Positions 42,469 through 51,236 of a DNA stretch of 64,000 nucleotides are shown in pieces. Origin of the DNA: JARRQJ01 sp963810615 (GTDB lineage: Bacteria > Pseudomonadota > Gammaproteobacteria > DRLM01); contig CAWEOA010000007.1 of NCBI GenBank assembly GCA_963810615.1, positions 496,001-560,000 on the forward strand, read 5' to 3'. Numbering within the stretch: the first letter of the stretch is position 1; each line of letters opens with the position of its first letter. Under the pieces are notes generated by a model. The model worked only from the letters and a program-made list of their open reading frames with translations, was not told the DNA's origin and ran no database searches. A program made the position numbers and the translations under genes.

Positions 42469-45294
42469 ATGCATATGCCAAAAGCCCCCTCATATTCTCA
42501 TCAGCGGCATCGTCACTTGCGAATTTCCCTGATTCCACTCATGGTCGCCCTGGTGATGTTAGTCGGCGCCTGTGTTAAGCCGCCGTCCCCCGAGCAGCTC
42601 CTGGCCGACGCCAAACAGTATCAGGAGAAAGGCGATACCAAATCCGCGACCATCCAGTTGAGCACCCTGCTGCAGCACAATCCCAAATACGGTGAAGCCC
42701 GTTATCTGCTGGGATCGATCTATTTGAAAAGAGGGGATACCTTGCGGGCGGAAAATCAGCTGCGAGAAGCATTGAGAGAAAAATATGATCCTAAAACCGT
42801 CCTGCCCTTGCTGGCCCAGGCGCTCTTTGCACAGGGAAAGTTTCAGGCCGTCCTGGACGCGACACGCTCCAGTGACCATGGCGACATAGCCTTACAGCCG
42901 GAAATCCTCAGCCTGCGTGGTCATTCCCAATTATCCTTGGGTAATGACGATGATGCGGCCCTCTCCTTCGAGGAAGCTTTAAAACGCGATCCCAATTCCG
43001 CACAGGCCTTGCTGGGAGAAGTCAGACTGGCCATCAATAAAAGAGACCTTCCCGCAGCCCTGAAATTAACCGATAAAGCTATCGCAGCGCACCCCGACAA
43101 TCTCGATGCGTGGTTGATGAAAGGGGATCTCGAGCGGTCTATGAATCACTTGGACGAAGCCACCGCAGCCTATGATAAGGCATTCGAACTCAATCCCCAC
43201 GACATTGCCGTCAACATGAATATGGCCTCTATCGCCATGGCCGCCGGCAAATTGGATGAGGCCAGAAAATACGTCGATACCATGCGCAAGAACTCTCCGG
43301 ACAGTCCCATCGGAAATTATTTTCTGGGCCTCATCGAGTTTCGCCAAAAGAATTACAAGGCCGCAGACGAGGCGGTACAACGCGTTCTAAAAAGGCTCCC
43401 CAACTACATGCCTGCAAAGGCATTGTCCGGAGCCGTGGCCTTTAATCTCAAATCATACGAGCAAGCCATACAACAGTTACAAGACGTAGTGCCGCTTTAT
43501 CCCAAGAGCATTTATTTTCGTAAATTGCTGGCCACGGCGCTCCTTAAGGACGGTAAAGCACAGCAGTCGCTCAATGTACTCAAACCGATAAACGACATCG
43601 CGACTGCCGACACCGGGCTGCTAGCCATGATCGCAGAGGCCTATTACCAGAACGGGGAACTGGCTAAAGCCAAACGCTATTTTGAAGTGGCCGCCAAGCG
43701 AAATCCCAAGGATTCCAAGGTTCGTGCCGGCCTGGGCATGGCCCGCCTGGCCACGGGTGAAACGGAGCGGGCGATTGCCGATTTGGAATCCGCGGTAAAA
43801 GAGGGTGACAGCGACGCCAGACTCTACCTCATATCGTCATTGTTATCCGCCAGGCAATTTGATACGGCCTATGATGTAGTTACTCAATTGGAGAAGGGGC
43901 GCAAGAATGATGACCCCAATCTCCTGAATATCAAGGGAACGATTCAGTTGGCGCGCGGGAATCTTAGCGATGCCCGCAAAGTCTTTGAGCGCGCACTTGA
44001 GGTAAGCCCCGATTACTTTCCGGCGGCGATGAATCTTGCATCGCTGGACACGGCGCAGAAGCATTTTCCAGACGCACGAGCGCGTTATGAAAAGATTCTG
44101 GAAAAGGAGCCCTCGAACATCCAGGCGATGATGGGACTTGCCAAGCTCGAAACCCTGTCAGGTAAACAAAGTGACGCGGTCACCTGGCTGGAACATGCCA
44201 AGAGCCTGCATCCCCAGGCCTTTGATCCTAACTTTGCCTTGGGCCGTATATTCATCGAACAGCATGATTACTCCAAGGCGATTGTCGTCTTACGCGATGC
44301 CCTTTCGGCGCAACCCCAGCATCCGGAGGCGCTCAATATGCTCGCTTACTCGCAATTGCAGGCGGGGCAGAGCAGCAACGCCGTCGCGACCTATACCAAG
44401 CTCACCTCTCTCTATCCGAAATCAGCGCAGGCCCTGTATGGTTTGGGCGTGGCGCAGGCCGCGGCGGGCAATCAGGCGGGCGCCATCGTAAACCTGCAAC
44501 AGACGCTGGAACTACAGCCTGATTTTCCCGATGCCATTGCCACTTTGGTCAATCTGCAAACTACAACGGGACAAACTGGGGATGCCCTGAAAGTTGCCGC
44601 GCAGGCGCAGCACCTATATCCGAAACGCGCCTTCGGTTCGCTACTGGAAGGCGATATTTACATGGCTGGTAAGAAATTCGCCCAAGCGGTCCATGCCTAC
44701 CAGGTGGCATTTAAGCTGGAAAAACGTGCGGATGTGCTCAGGCGCCTCCATAATGCGCTGCGGATGAACAAGCAGGATAGTCAAGCCGACGAACTTCTGG
44801 CCGATTGGCTCAAGGAACACCCCGACGATATCCAGATTCGCCTCTTCTATGCCGATTCCGCCATCAAGCAAGGGCATTATGGACCGGCCATCGACCAATA
44901 CCAGCAGGTCTTGCAGCAACAGCCCAATAATCTGAAAGTGATGCATAACATCGTGTGGTGCTATCAGCAGCTGCATGATACGACGAGGGCATTGCAGTTA
45001 GCCGAACAGGCTTACAAGGTTAAACCCGATGCCCCCGTGGGCATGGTCGACCTCGCCGGCCTGCTGCTGGACGGGCAGGGGAGCGACAATGGCGACAGGG
45101 CCTTGAAACTCTTGGAAAAGGCCCGCGACATGGCTCCCTCCGAGCCGGAAACACGCTACCTCTTGGCTAAGGCTTACATAAAAACCGGGGACAAGGACAG
45201 CGCTAGAAAGGAACTGGGTCAATTACTGCGAAGCAAAAATGATTTCGCCGGGCGAGCTGATGCAGAGCAGATTTTTCAGACACTTAATAGATAA
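42469..45294 (+). CDS. prsT: PEP-CTERM system TPR-repeat lipoprotein PrsT
   Basis: A 941-residue lipoprotein with lipobox VGAC (Cys35) after a basic, hydrophobic signal peptide. More than fifteen tetratricopeptide repeats cover most of the mature protein (for example AEAYYQNGELAKAKRYFEVA and AKAYIKTGDKDSARKELGQL). Length, lipidation and TPR array match PrsT (TIGR02917-type), which is found with exosortase/EPS loci. I start it at the ATG at 42469, with AGGA 12 bases upstream; a second ATG at 42475 is possible. Next to it lies a PEP-CTERM protein, which supports the assignment. No exosortase is in this window. Confidence 0.88.
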   Translation: MHMPKAPSYSHQRHRHLRISLIPLMVALVMLVGACVKPPSPEQLLADAKQYQEKGDTKSATIQLSTLLQHNPKYGEARYLLGSIYLKRGDTLRAENQLREALREKYDPKTVLPLLAQALFAQGKFQAVLDATRSSDHGDIALQPEILSLRGHSQLSLGNDDDAALSFEEALKRDPNSAQALLGEVRLAINKRDLPAALKLTDKAIAAHPDNLDAWLMKGDLERSMNHLDEATAAYDKAFELNPHDIAVNMNMASIAMAAGKLDEARKYVDTMRKNSPDSPIGNYFLGLIEFRQKNYKAADEAVQRVLKRLPNYMPAKALSGAVAFNLKSYEQAIQQLQDVVPLYPKSIYFRKLLATALLKDGKAQQSLNVLKPINDIATADTGLLAMIAEAYYQNGELAKAKRYFEVAAKRNPKDSKVRAGLGMARLATGETERAIADLESAVKEGDSDARLYLISSLLSARQFDTAYDVVTQLEKGRKNDDPNLLNIKGTIQLARGNLSDARKVFERALEVSPDYFPAAMNLASLDTAQKHFPDARARYEKILEKEPSNIQAMMGLAKLETLSGKQSDAVTWLEHAKSLHPQAFDPNFALGRIFIEQHDYSKAIVVLRDALSAQPQHPEALNMLAYSQLQAGQSSNAVATYTKLTSLYPKSAQALYGLGVAQAAAGNQAGAIVNLQQTLELQPDFPDAIATLVNLQTTTGQTGDALKVAAQAQHLYPKRAFGSLLEGDIYMAGKKFAQAVHAYQVAFKLEKRADVLRRLHNALRMNKQDSQADELLADWLKEHPDDIQIRLFYADSAIKQGHYGPAIDQYQQVLQQQPNNLKVMHNIVWCYQQLHDTTRALQLAEQAYKVKPDAPVGMVDLAGLLLDGQGSDNGDRALKLLEKARDMAPSEPETRYLLAKAYIKTGDKDSARKELGQLLRSKNDFAGRADAEQIFQTLNR

Positions 45295-45379
45295 CCGCAT
45301 TTACGATCTGGTCTTAAGCGGGGTTACAAGAGGCTCTTTCGCTGTCGATATAGTTTACAATCGCAGAACCCAGATTTAC

Positions 45380-45408
45380 TTTACATATAAAAAACAACCA
45401 GTTACAAT
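45380..45408 (+). promoter_or_regulatory. Predicted sigma-70 promoter of the PEP-CTERM gene
   Basis: TTTACA (45380-45385), 17-base spacer, TACAAT (45403-45408), 79 bases before the ATG. It implies expression separate from prsT. Confidence 0.6.
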
Positions 45409-45486
45409 ATGGCTTTGAAATTGCATACGTTGTATATATGGAAAGTTTTTAATTACATATCTAGTAATGCTTATAAAGGTATCGCA

Positions 45487-46524
45487 ATGCAGATCCTAAA
45501 ACACCGATTATTTTTAAGCACTACCGTCACGCTCGCTTCATTATGCCTGGCGGGACCAGCAGGTGCGGTTTCGTCCTGCCAGACGCCGGATGATAATAGT
45601 ACGATTAGTACATGCTATTTTGATCTTACTGGGGCCCCACCTTCAAGCACCGATCCAGCAGCTTCAACGGTATCACCCGCGGTACTCAATGGTGGTATAT
45701 TCAGCGTGCCCGCCGGTGGTGTCATCGCCGGTTCGCCAATAGTAGGTACAGGCGTACTAGATCCCTTTGTCCGCATTCAAGGGGCAAATGGTGCCCACGC
45801 CACTGGTGTCGAGGCAGGTTACAATACTGGGGCCTCGGTTCACATAAATGACACAGGCGTCAACCTGCTGCAAGATCATGATAATGGCGACACCAACTGG
45901 AACCACGCTGTTCAGCTGGGAAATCTGAGCACCGTGAACGTAAACGGCGTCGATTATTACCAGTTTATATTGGACATCAACGAGCAGGGCAACCCCAACA
46001 ACAATTCCGGTTTGTCCCTGGATGAATTTAAGCTGTTTTACGCAGATTCGGGCGCACTCTCTACCACCTCAGGAACGTGCAGTGATGGTGTTGGCACTGG
46101 CTTTAGCGATTGCGGCATTGCCGGTGCGACCCTGGCCTACAACATGGATAAAGGTCCGGGTGGGGACGCCTCCATCCTGATGGATTACAATAACTTTAGC
46201 GGCAGCGGCTATGGCGTCGACCTTCAGGCCCTGGTGCCTGTATCCAATTTTGCCGGTGTATCGACCAGTAGCTTTGTTTACCTGTACTCAAAGTTTGGCG
46301 CAACAGGTACCACCTGCCAACACACGACCTGTAACACCCTGGATACAAATGGAAATGACGTTGCTATTTCGAATCATGCGGGTAGCCTGAAGATGATGGC
46401 CGACGCAGGATTTGAGGAGTGGGCGTATCGTGGTGGGTTAACCGTCCCCGAGCCCGAGACCTTGGCTCTAATGGGTATGGGTATAATTAGCTTAGTAATC
46501 ACGAGGCGGCGCGCTGCTGCATAA
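45487..46524 (+). CDS. PEP-CTERM sorting-signal protein
   Basis: A 345-residue secreted protein with signal peptide (KHRLFLSTTVTLASLCLAG). It has a Ser/Thr/Gly/Asn-rich body and a C-terminal PEP-CTERM signal: VPEPETLALMGMGIISLVIT followed by RRRAAA. The VPEP motif, helix and basic tail are the sorting determinant cleaved by exosortase. Four Cys pairs are spread through the body. The body has no catalytic family I can name. The start is the ATG at 45487; an in-frame extension to 45409 has no coding signs. The codon use looks less GC-biased than its neighbours. Confidence 0.88.
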   Translation: MQILKHRLFLSTTVTLASLCLAGPAGAVSSCQTPDDNSTISTCYFDLTGAPPSSTDPAASTVSPAVLNGGIFSVPAGGVIAGSPIVGTGVLDPFVRIQGANGAHATGVEAGYNTGASVHINDTGVNLLQDHDNGDTNWNHAVQLGNLSTVNVNGVDYYQFILDINEQGNPNNNSGLSLDEFKLFYADSGALSTTSGTCSDGVGTGFSDCGIAGATLAYNMDKGPGGDASILMDYNNFSGSGYGVDLQALVPVSNFAGVSTSSFVYLYSKFGATGTTCQHTTCNTLDTNGNDVAISNHAGSLKMMADAGFEEWAYRGGLTVPEPETLALMGMGIISLVITRRRAAA

Positions 46525-46561
46525 AGCCGCAAGACGGCATAGCGCATTTCTTTTCTTATAG

Positions 46562-46587
46562 AGGCCTGCATATCCTGCAGGCCTTTT
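46562..46587 (+). terminator. Terminator after the PEP-CTERM gene
   Basis: AGGCCTGCA (46562-46570), loop TATCC, TGCAGGCCT (46576-46584), then T-rich. Perfect 9-bp stem, 38 bases after the stop. Confidence 0.85.
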
Positions 46588-47224
46588 AATTTGGTGGAGC
46601 GTATCGCGCATCTTCTCGCCAGCGTGGCGCAGCAGGTGTCGCGCTGCTGTTGGTGAATCAGCGCCAAAGTGGCTCAGGATGATAAGATCCCACACGCAGT
46701 GAGCGTAGCAGGCACTAGAAAACTGCGAGCCATAATCTCAGCTAAAGTTGATTGTTGATTGTTGGCTGAGGGATAGGTCGATCTGGCTGACTTAAGCGCA
46801 GATTGCTAAACACTTAGGTGTTATTTAACATAATATACATTATGCGCGCTACGAGGGGCCGGTGCCGAGGCGCGCGCAGCGCGCCCGGCGTCCGGTTCGG
46901 CTTGTCTTATATTAGGAACAAGCGCAATGCGGAGTTCCGCCTTCTCGCGGATCAGTCCACTTAGGGGAAGGTGTTTCGGAGCCGGGGGCTGCCGGTACAG
47001 GAGCCAACTCAACCCTTTTGGACTCAACGGGAGGCTGGATGGCGTTATGGACTGCGGACAAAATGTCCGGGGGGAATCCCCTCCCTGCCGAACCTCTTTC
47101 GGCGAAGCCGAGCGCCGGCTACAGGTCTCGAAAGGGACTCCCGGTTTACCCGGCGCGTCTCCTTTCATTCGCACTACAATCCTACGAACACTAGGACGTG
47201 CATGCGAAAGTCCTATGGCCGATA
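46588..47224. other. Non-coding region around the dif site
   Basis: About 640 bases holding the dif site, then a hairpin-rich GC segment. Palindromes are GGCGCGC-GCA-GCGCGCC (46869-46885), CGGACA-AAA-TGTCCG (47055-47069), an adjacent G-run/AAT/CCCC hairpin, and TAGGAC/GTCCTA at the aminotransferase start. Open frames exist on both strands but overlap each other, have no family likeness and no ribosome site, so I do not call them. Confidence 0.5.
46823..46850 (-). other. dif: dif site for XerCD chromosome-dimer resolution
   Basis: On the reverse strand the 28 bases read as a XerC arm AGCGCGCATAA, central TGTATA and XerD arm TTATGTTAAAT. Against the E. coli dif the XerD arm and centre are identical and the XerC arm differs at two positions, 26 of 28 overall. 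It lies in a gene-free stretch. Genes left of it are mainly on + and genes right mainly on -, as expected at the terminus where FtsK-activated XerCD acts. Confidence 0.9.
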
Positions 47225-48370
47225 ATGACGTTCATGGACATTCTACGAAGCATCTCCACCGAGTTCCCTCTGCAGCCAGACATTATTTACCTCAACCATG
47301 CCGCCGTTGCACCGTGGCCGCGACGTTCCGCTGAGGCGGTTAAGCGTTTTGCCGAAGAGAATAGCGTCATGGGGGCGCGTTACTACCCGCAATGGTTGCG
47401 TATCGAGCAGGAGTTGCGCGAACAGCTGCGCACGCTGCTCAATGCCCCGCGTTGCGAGGATATCGCACTGCTCAAGAACACCTCCGAGTGCTTATCGGTG
47501 GTAGCTCATGGTTTGGAGTGGCAAGCCAGCGACAACATCGTCATCAGCAACGAAGAATTCCCCTCCAATCGCATTGTCTGGGAGTCACTGCGCGACCGTG
47601 GCGTGATGGTGCGCGAGGCAGACCTGCACGCTGGCGATACTCCCGAGGAGTCTTTATTAGCGCAGATCGATGCGCGCACGCGGCTCCTGGCTATCAGCTC
47701 TGTGCAATATGCCAGCGGCATTCGTCTGGACCTGCAGCGTCTCGGTGATGTCTGCCACGAACGAGGTATTCTGTTTTGCATAGACGCCATTCAGAGCCTG
47801 GGTGCCCTGCCTATGAACGTACAGACCCTCCACGCCGACTTCGTGGCTGCCGATGGCCACAAATGGCTGCTGGGGCCGGAAGGCGTGGCGGTTTTCTACT
47901 GCCGCGCCGACGTCCGTGAGCAACTGCAGTTACATCAATTCGGTTGGCACATGATCGAGTGCGCCGGCGATTTCGATCAGCGGGAATGGCGACCCGCCTC
48001 TTCCGCCCGCCGCTTCGAATGCGGCAGTCCCAATATGCTGGGCATCCATGCCCTGCACGCCAGTCTGTCGTTGTTATTGGAACTGGGCATGGAGGCCGTC
48101 TCGCGGCTGGTGCTCGAAAATGCAGCGTATTTGCTGGAGCGCCTGGGAAGCCTGGTGGCGATTGAGCTGATCACTCCAGTGGCTCCGGATCGTCATGCCG
48201 GAATCGTCACCTTTCGTCATCGTGATGCCGATCCGAGACTGTTGGGGCAATACCTCACCAAGCACGGCGTAATCTGCGCGCAGCGTGGTGGCGGCATTCG
48301 TCTCTCGCCACATTTTTATACTGAAAAAAATAAGTTAAATGATGTTATTAAACTAATATCTGATTATTAA
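47225..48370 (+). CDS. Class V aminotransferase family PLP enzyme
   Basis: A 381-residue (from the ATG at 47225) fold-type I PLP enzyme related to cysteine desulfurases, isopenicillin-N epimerase and kynureninase. It opens with IIYLNHAAVAPWP, where family members have the conserved N-terminal Y-L-[DN]-N/H. FCIDAIQSLGALPMNVQ holds the PLP-ring Asp, and ADGHKWLLGPEGVAVFYCR carries the Schiff-base Lys. No loop Cys typical of NifS/SufS is obvious. Alternatives starting at 47198 (GTG) or 47234 (ATG) exist; no clear ribosome site. Substrate unknown. It overlaps tatD tail to tail. Confidence 0.85.
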   Translation: MTFMDILRSISTEFPLQPDIIYLNHAAVAPWPRRSAEAVKRFAEENSVMGARYYPQWLRIEQELREQLRTLLNAPRCEDIALLKNTSECLSVVAHGLEWQASDNIVISNEEFPSNRIVWESLRDRGVMVREADLHAGDTPEESLLAQIDARTRLLAISSVQYASGIRLDLQRLGDVCHERGILFCIDAIQSLGALPMNVQTLHADFVAADGHKWLLGPEGVAVFYCRADVREQLQLHQFGWHMIECAGDFDQREWRPASSARRFECGSPNMLGIHALHASLSLLLELGMEAVSRLVLENAAYLLERLGSLVAIELITPVAPDRHAGIVTFRHRDADPRLLGQYLTKHGVICAQRGGGIRLSPHFYTEKNKLNDVIKLISDY

Positions 48371-49179
48371 AATTGAGATGGTTTTTGACTAATCTCCGCA
48401 ACACCTCTAAATAATTTAAAGAAATTGTCCGTGGTCATCCGGGCGATGGTCTCCAGACTTTCGCCGCGAAGCTCGGCGATGTGCTCCGCGACATAGCGCA
48501 CATAGGCGGGTTGATTGCTCTTGCCGCGGAAAGGCACCGGCGCCAGATAGGGAGAATCGGTCTCTACCAGCATTCGCTCCAGAGGCGTGCGTCGCGCCAC
48601 GTCCTGGACCTGCTCGGCATTACGGAAGGTGACGATCCCGGAAAAGGAGATGTAGAAATTGAGGTCCAGGGCCTGCTGCGCCATGCTCCAATCCTCGGTG
48701 AAGCAGTGCATCACCCCGCCGATTTCAGCGGCCCCCTCCTCGCGCATGATGCGTATGGTGTCTTCCCGGGCATCGCGACTGTGGATGATGAGCGGCTTGT
48801 TGCTCTCCCTGGCGGCGCGTATGTGGCGCCGAAAGCGCTCCCGTTGCCATTCCAGGTCACCTTTACCATGAAAGTAATCGAGTCCGGTTTCGCCGATCGC
48901 CACAACCTTGGGCGCTTGCGCCAATTCGACCAACTCCCCTACTCCCGGATCTCGGGTGTCCTGTTCGTTGGGGTGCACGCCTACCGAGGCAAAGACGTGG
49001 GGATAGCGCTCGGCCAGCGCCGCCACGTCGGGAAAGTTACCCATGTCGATACAAACGCACAGCATGTGCGTCACACCGAGCTGCCGCGCCGCAGCGAGCA
49101 CCGCGTCCAGATCTTCGCCCAATTTGGCCAAATCGAGACGATCCAAATGACAATGGGAATCAACTATAGATAAAGACAT
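48367..49179 (-). CDS. tatD: TatD family metal-dependent DNase
   Basis: A 270-residue TIM-barrel metal-dependent hydrolase of the TatD/YcfH group (exonuclease and D-aminoacyl deacylase roles are known in the family). Metal ligands: SHCHLDRL at the N-terminus, the Glu of GETGLDYFHG, IIHSRDA, and VETDSPYLAPVPFRGK. In many bacteria ycfH lies next to holB, tmk and yceG, which is the order here. It overlaps the aminotransferase stop by three to four bases. Confidence 0.95.
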   Translation of the reverse strand: MSLSIVDSHCHLDRLDLAKLGEDLDAVLAAARQLGVTHMLCVCIDMGNFPDVAALAERYPHVFASVGVHPNEQDTRDPGVGELVELAQAPKVVAIGETGLDYFHGKGDLEWQRERFRRHIRAARESNKPLIIHSRDAREDTIRIMREEGAAEIGGVMHCFTEDWSMAQQALDLNFYISFSGIVTFRNAEQVQDVARRTPLERMLVETDSPYLAPVPFRGKSNQPAYVRYVAEHIAELRGESLETIARMTTDNFFKLFRGVAEISQKPSQF

Positions 49180-49204
49180 GACAAGGGTACCGCGGTTGGA
49201 AGTC

Positions 49205-49576
49205 CTACATGGTATAGGTAGGACGATCGGATTTCAGCGCCCCGGCAAGATAAGTTTCGATCTTATTGCGCACCGCGGTGCCGTTCTGGTCGTTATTAAA
49301 CTGTACGCCGATTCCGGCGGGACGATTTCCTTGAGCACCCTTGGGCGTGATCCATACCACGCGTCCGGCAAAGGGAATCTTCTCGCGTTCGTCCATCAAG
49401 GTGAGCAGCACGAATACCTCATTACCCAGAGAATAGATTTTTTTTGTGGGGATGAACAAGCCACCGTTTTTGACGAACGGCATATAGGACTCATGGAGCA
49501 CGGCCTTGTCGCCGATGACCACCGACAGGATGTTTTGCCGTGGACCGACGGCCGGTTTGGAGTCATTGCCACTCAT
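49205..49576 (-). CDS. pilZ: PilZ domain type IV pilus protein
   Basis: A 123-residue PilZ-type protein of the subgroup needed for type IV pilus biogenesis. It lacks the usual RxxxR c-di-GMP motif at the N-terminus, in line with the founder PilZ, which does not bind the nucleotide. Visible core: YMPFVKNGGLFIPTKKIYSL, VFVLLTLMDEREKIPFAGRV and RPAGIGVQFNNDQNG. It is between holB and tatD, as in Pseudomonas (holB-pilZ-tatD). Confidence 0.92.
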   Translation of the reverse strand: MSGNDSKPAVGPRQNILSVVIGDKAVLHESYMPFVKNGGLFIPTKKIYSLGNEVFVLLTLMDEREKIPFAGRVVWITPKGAQGNRPAGIGVQFNNDQNGTAVRNKIETYLAGALKSDRPTYTM

Positions 49577-49611
49577 GGTTTACCGCTCCTTTTATCCTCA
49601 CTTGAGCCGCG

Positions 49612-50601
49612 TCACCGCGGTCGCAGAAACATCTCCTGCCAGGTCATGAGAATATTTTCCATCAACAATTGGGGGTTGAGCTGTCTTTCCGACACTCGCA
49701 ACGTCTCGTTGAGATATTGCAAATAGTCATGGGCAGCCTGCAAGCCCGCATTGTGGGCAATACCCACCAGGTATTCCCGCATGTCCCTATTGACCATGCT
49801 GTGTTCGTTGCCGCTGGACAAGAACCGGATCACGTCGGCCGTCCAATTGTACAACCAATATAGCGTTTGCTGAACGCCGATCTTTAGGAAGTGATCGGCG
49901 GCACTGGAAAAATTGCCCTGGCCGCGGGCCAGCGTGTCCAGTTCCTTCATCACCGCCAGGCGCACCGCAAAGATATCCTCTTCGACCAGTTGCAGGGCGC
50001 GCAACGGTGCCCCATCCGCCAAGTCCAATAACAAATCGGCGTCCTGATCGGGGGTGATCTGCCCTGCCAGCCACTGTCGCGCCGCTTGCGGCTGAGGAGG
50101 CGCAAAATTCAGGCGCTGGCAACGGCTGAGTATGGTGGCCGGCAGCCGCCCGGGGCGATCCGAGACCAGCAGGATGACAGCCCCTGCCGAGGGTTCCTCC
50201 AGGGTCTTGAGGAGGCTGTTGGCCGCATTGGCATTCATCTGGTCGGCGGGTGTAACGATCAGTGCCTTATAGCCGCCATATTGCGAGGTTTGGGTCAAAT
50301 AGCGGCTGGCCTCCCGCACTTGATCGACGCCGATGACCTTGCCCGCCTCCAGGGGGCGGACGATGCGCTGATCGGGGTGACTGTCCGCCGCATAGAGTAG
50401 GCAGGCGCGGCAATGACCGCAGGGCCGTCCCGCGGCAATCCCCGTCTCGCATAATAAGGTCTTTACCAGCAGCGAGGCGAAACGGTTCTTACCGAGGCCG
50501 CGGGGACCGGTGATCAATAAGGCATGCGCCAAGCTGGCGGCGCGCAGCCTGGTCATGACGTTTTGCCACTGTTCCTGTTGCCAGGGTAATAATGCATTCA
50601 T
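49612..50601 (-). CDS. holB: DNA polymerase III delta' subunit
   Basis: Clamp-loader subunit, 329 residues from the ATG at 50601 (MNALLPWQQEQWQN). The longer frame reaches into tmk and is rejected. AAA+ fold with a degenerate P-loop GPRGLGKNRFASLLV and the zinc module CGHCRACLL preceded by a further Cys (LLCETGIAAGRPC). The SRC arginine-finger motif is seen in TILSRCQRL. The start overlaps the tmk stop as ATGA, so the two are translationally coupled. Confidence 0.95.
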   Translation of the reverse strand: MNALLPWQQEQWQNVMTRLRAASLAHALLITGPRGLGKNRFASLLVKTLLCETGIAAGRPCGHCRACLLYAADSHPDQRIVRPLEAGKVIGVDQVREASRYLTQTSQYGGYKALIVTPADQMNANAANSLLKTLEEPSAGAVILLVSDRPGRLPATILSRCQRLNFAPPQPQAARQWLAGQITPDQDADLLLDLADGAPLRALQLVEEDIFAVRLAVMKELDTLARGQGNFSSAADHFLKIGVQQTLYWLYNWTADVIRFLSSGNEHSMVNRDMREYLVGIAHNAGLQAAHDYLQYLNETLRVSERQLNPQLLMENILMTWQEMFLRPR

Positions 50602-51227
50602 GGCCGGTGGATAAACGTATCCAATACGTGCCGCAATTGATCCTGCACCGCGCTCAGCGCCTGGCTGGCGTCTATGACGCGGTAGCGCTCGGCGCACCGC
50701 TCGGCCAGTTCCAGGTAAGCGTGGCGCACCTGCTCGAAGAACGCCGTTTGTTCCCGTTCAAAGCGATCGGCCTTGGCGGCGCGCCGCCCGGCACGGGCCA
50801 TGCCCACCGCCACTGGGGCATCCAGCAATAGCGTCAGATCCGGCCGCAAATCGCCCTGCACCCAGGTCTCCAGGGCGGCGATGCGCTCCGCGGCGATCCC
50901 GCGACCGCCGCCCTGATAGGCGTAGGTAGCATCGGTAAAACGATCGCACAACACCCACTTGTCGGCCGCCAGAGCGGGTCGGATCACTTGTGCCAGGTGT
51001 TCGGCACGCGCCGCGAACATCAATAATAACTCGGCATCGGCGCTCATGCCGTCATGGCGATGATCCAGCAATAAGCCGCGCACGTGCTCGCCCAGGGGTG
51101 TACCGCCCGGTTCGCGGGTGATGATCACGGTCTTACCCGCCGCCTCCAGGTGGCGGCGGATGAATTCCAAGTTGGAGGATTTGCCGACCCCCTCTCCGCC
51201 TTCCAATGTAATGAAACGACCCGACAT
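50598..51227 (-). CDS. tmk: Thymidylate kinase
   Basis: Phosphorylates dTMP to dTDP. It has 209 residues. P-loop LEGGEGVGKSSN (residues about 7-18), the DRF substrate motif in LCDRFTDATYAYQGGGRG, and a lid with RAGRRAAKADRFEREQ, the Arg-containing lid of the E. coli-type enzyme. Stop overlaps holB; nine bases separate it from mltG. Confidence 0.97.
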   Translation of the reverse strand: MSGRFITLEGGEGVGKSSNLEFIRRHLEAAGKTVIITREPGGTPLGEHVRGLLLDHRHDGMSADAELLLMFAARAEHLAQVIRPALAADKWVLCDRFTDATYAYQGGGRGIAAERIAALETWVQGDLRPDLTLLLDAPVAVGMARAGRRAAKADRFEREQTAFFEQVRHAYLELAERCAERYRVIDASQALSAVQDQLRHVLDTFIHRP

Positions 51228-51236
51228 GAGGCTTAC

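Noticed and set aside
46821..47334. Overlapping 117- and 135-codon frames on both strands beside dif
   Set aside because: They overlap each other, lack ribosome sites and family likeness, and one runs through the dif site and into the aminotransferase.
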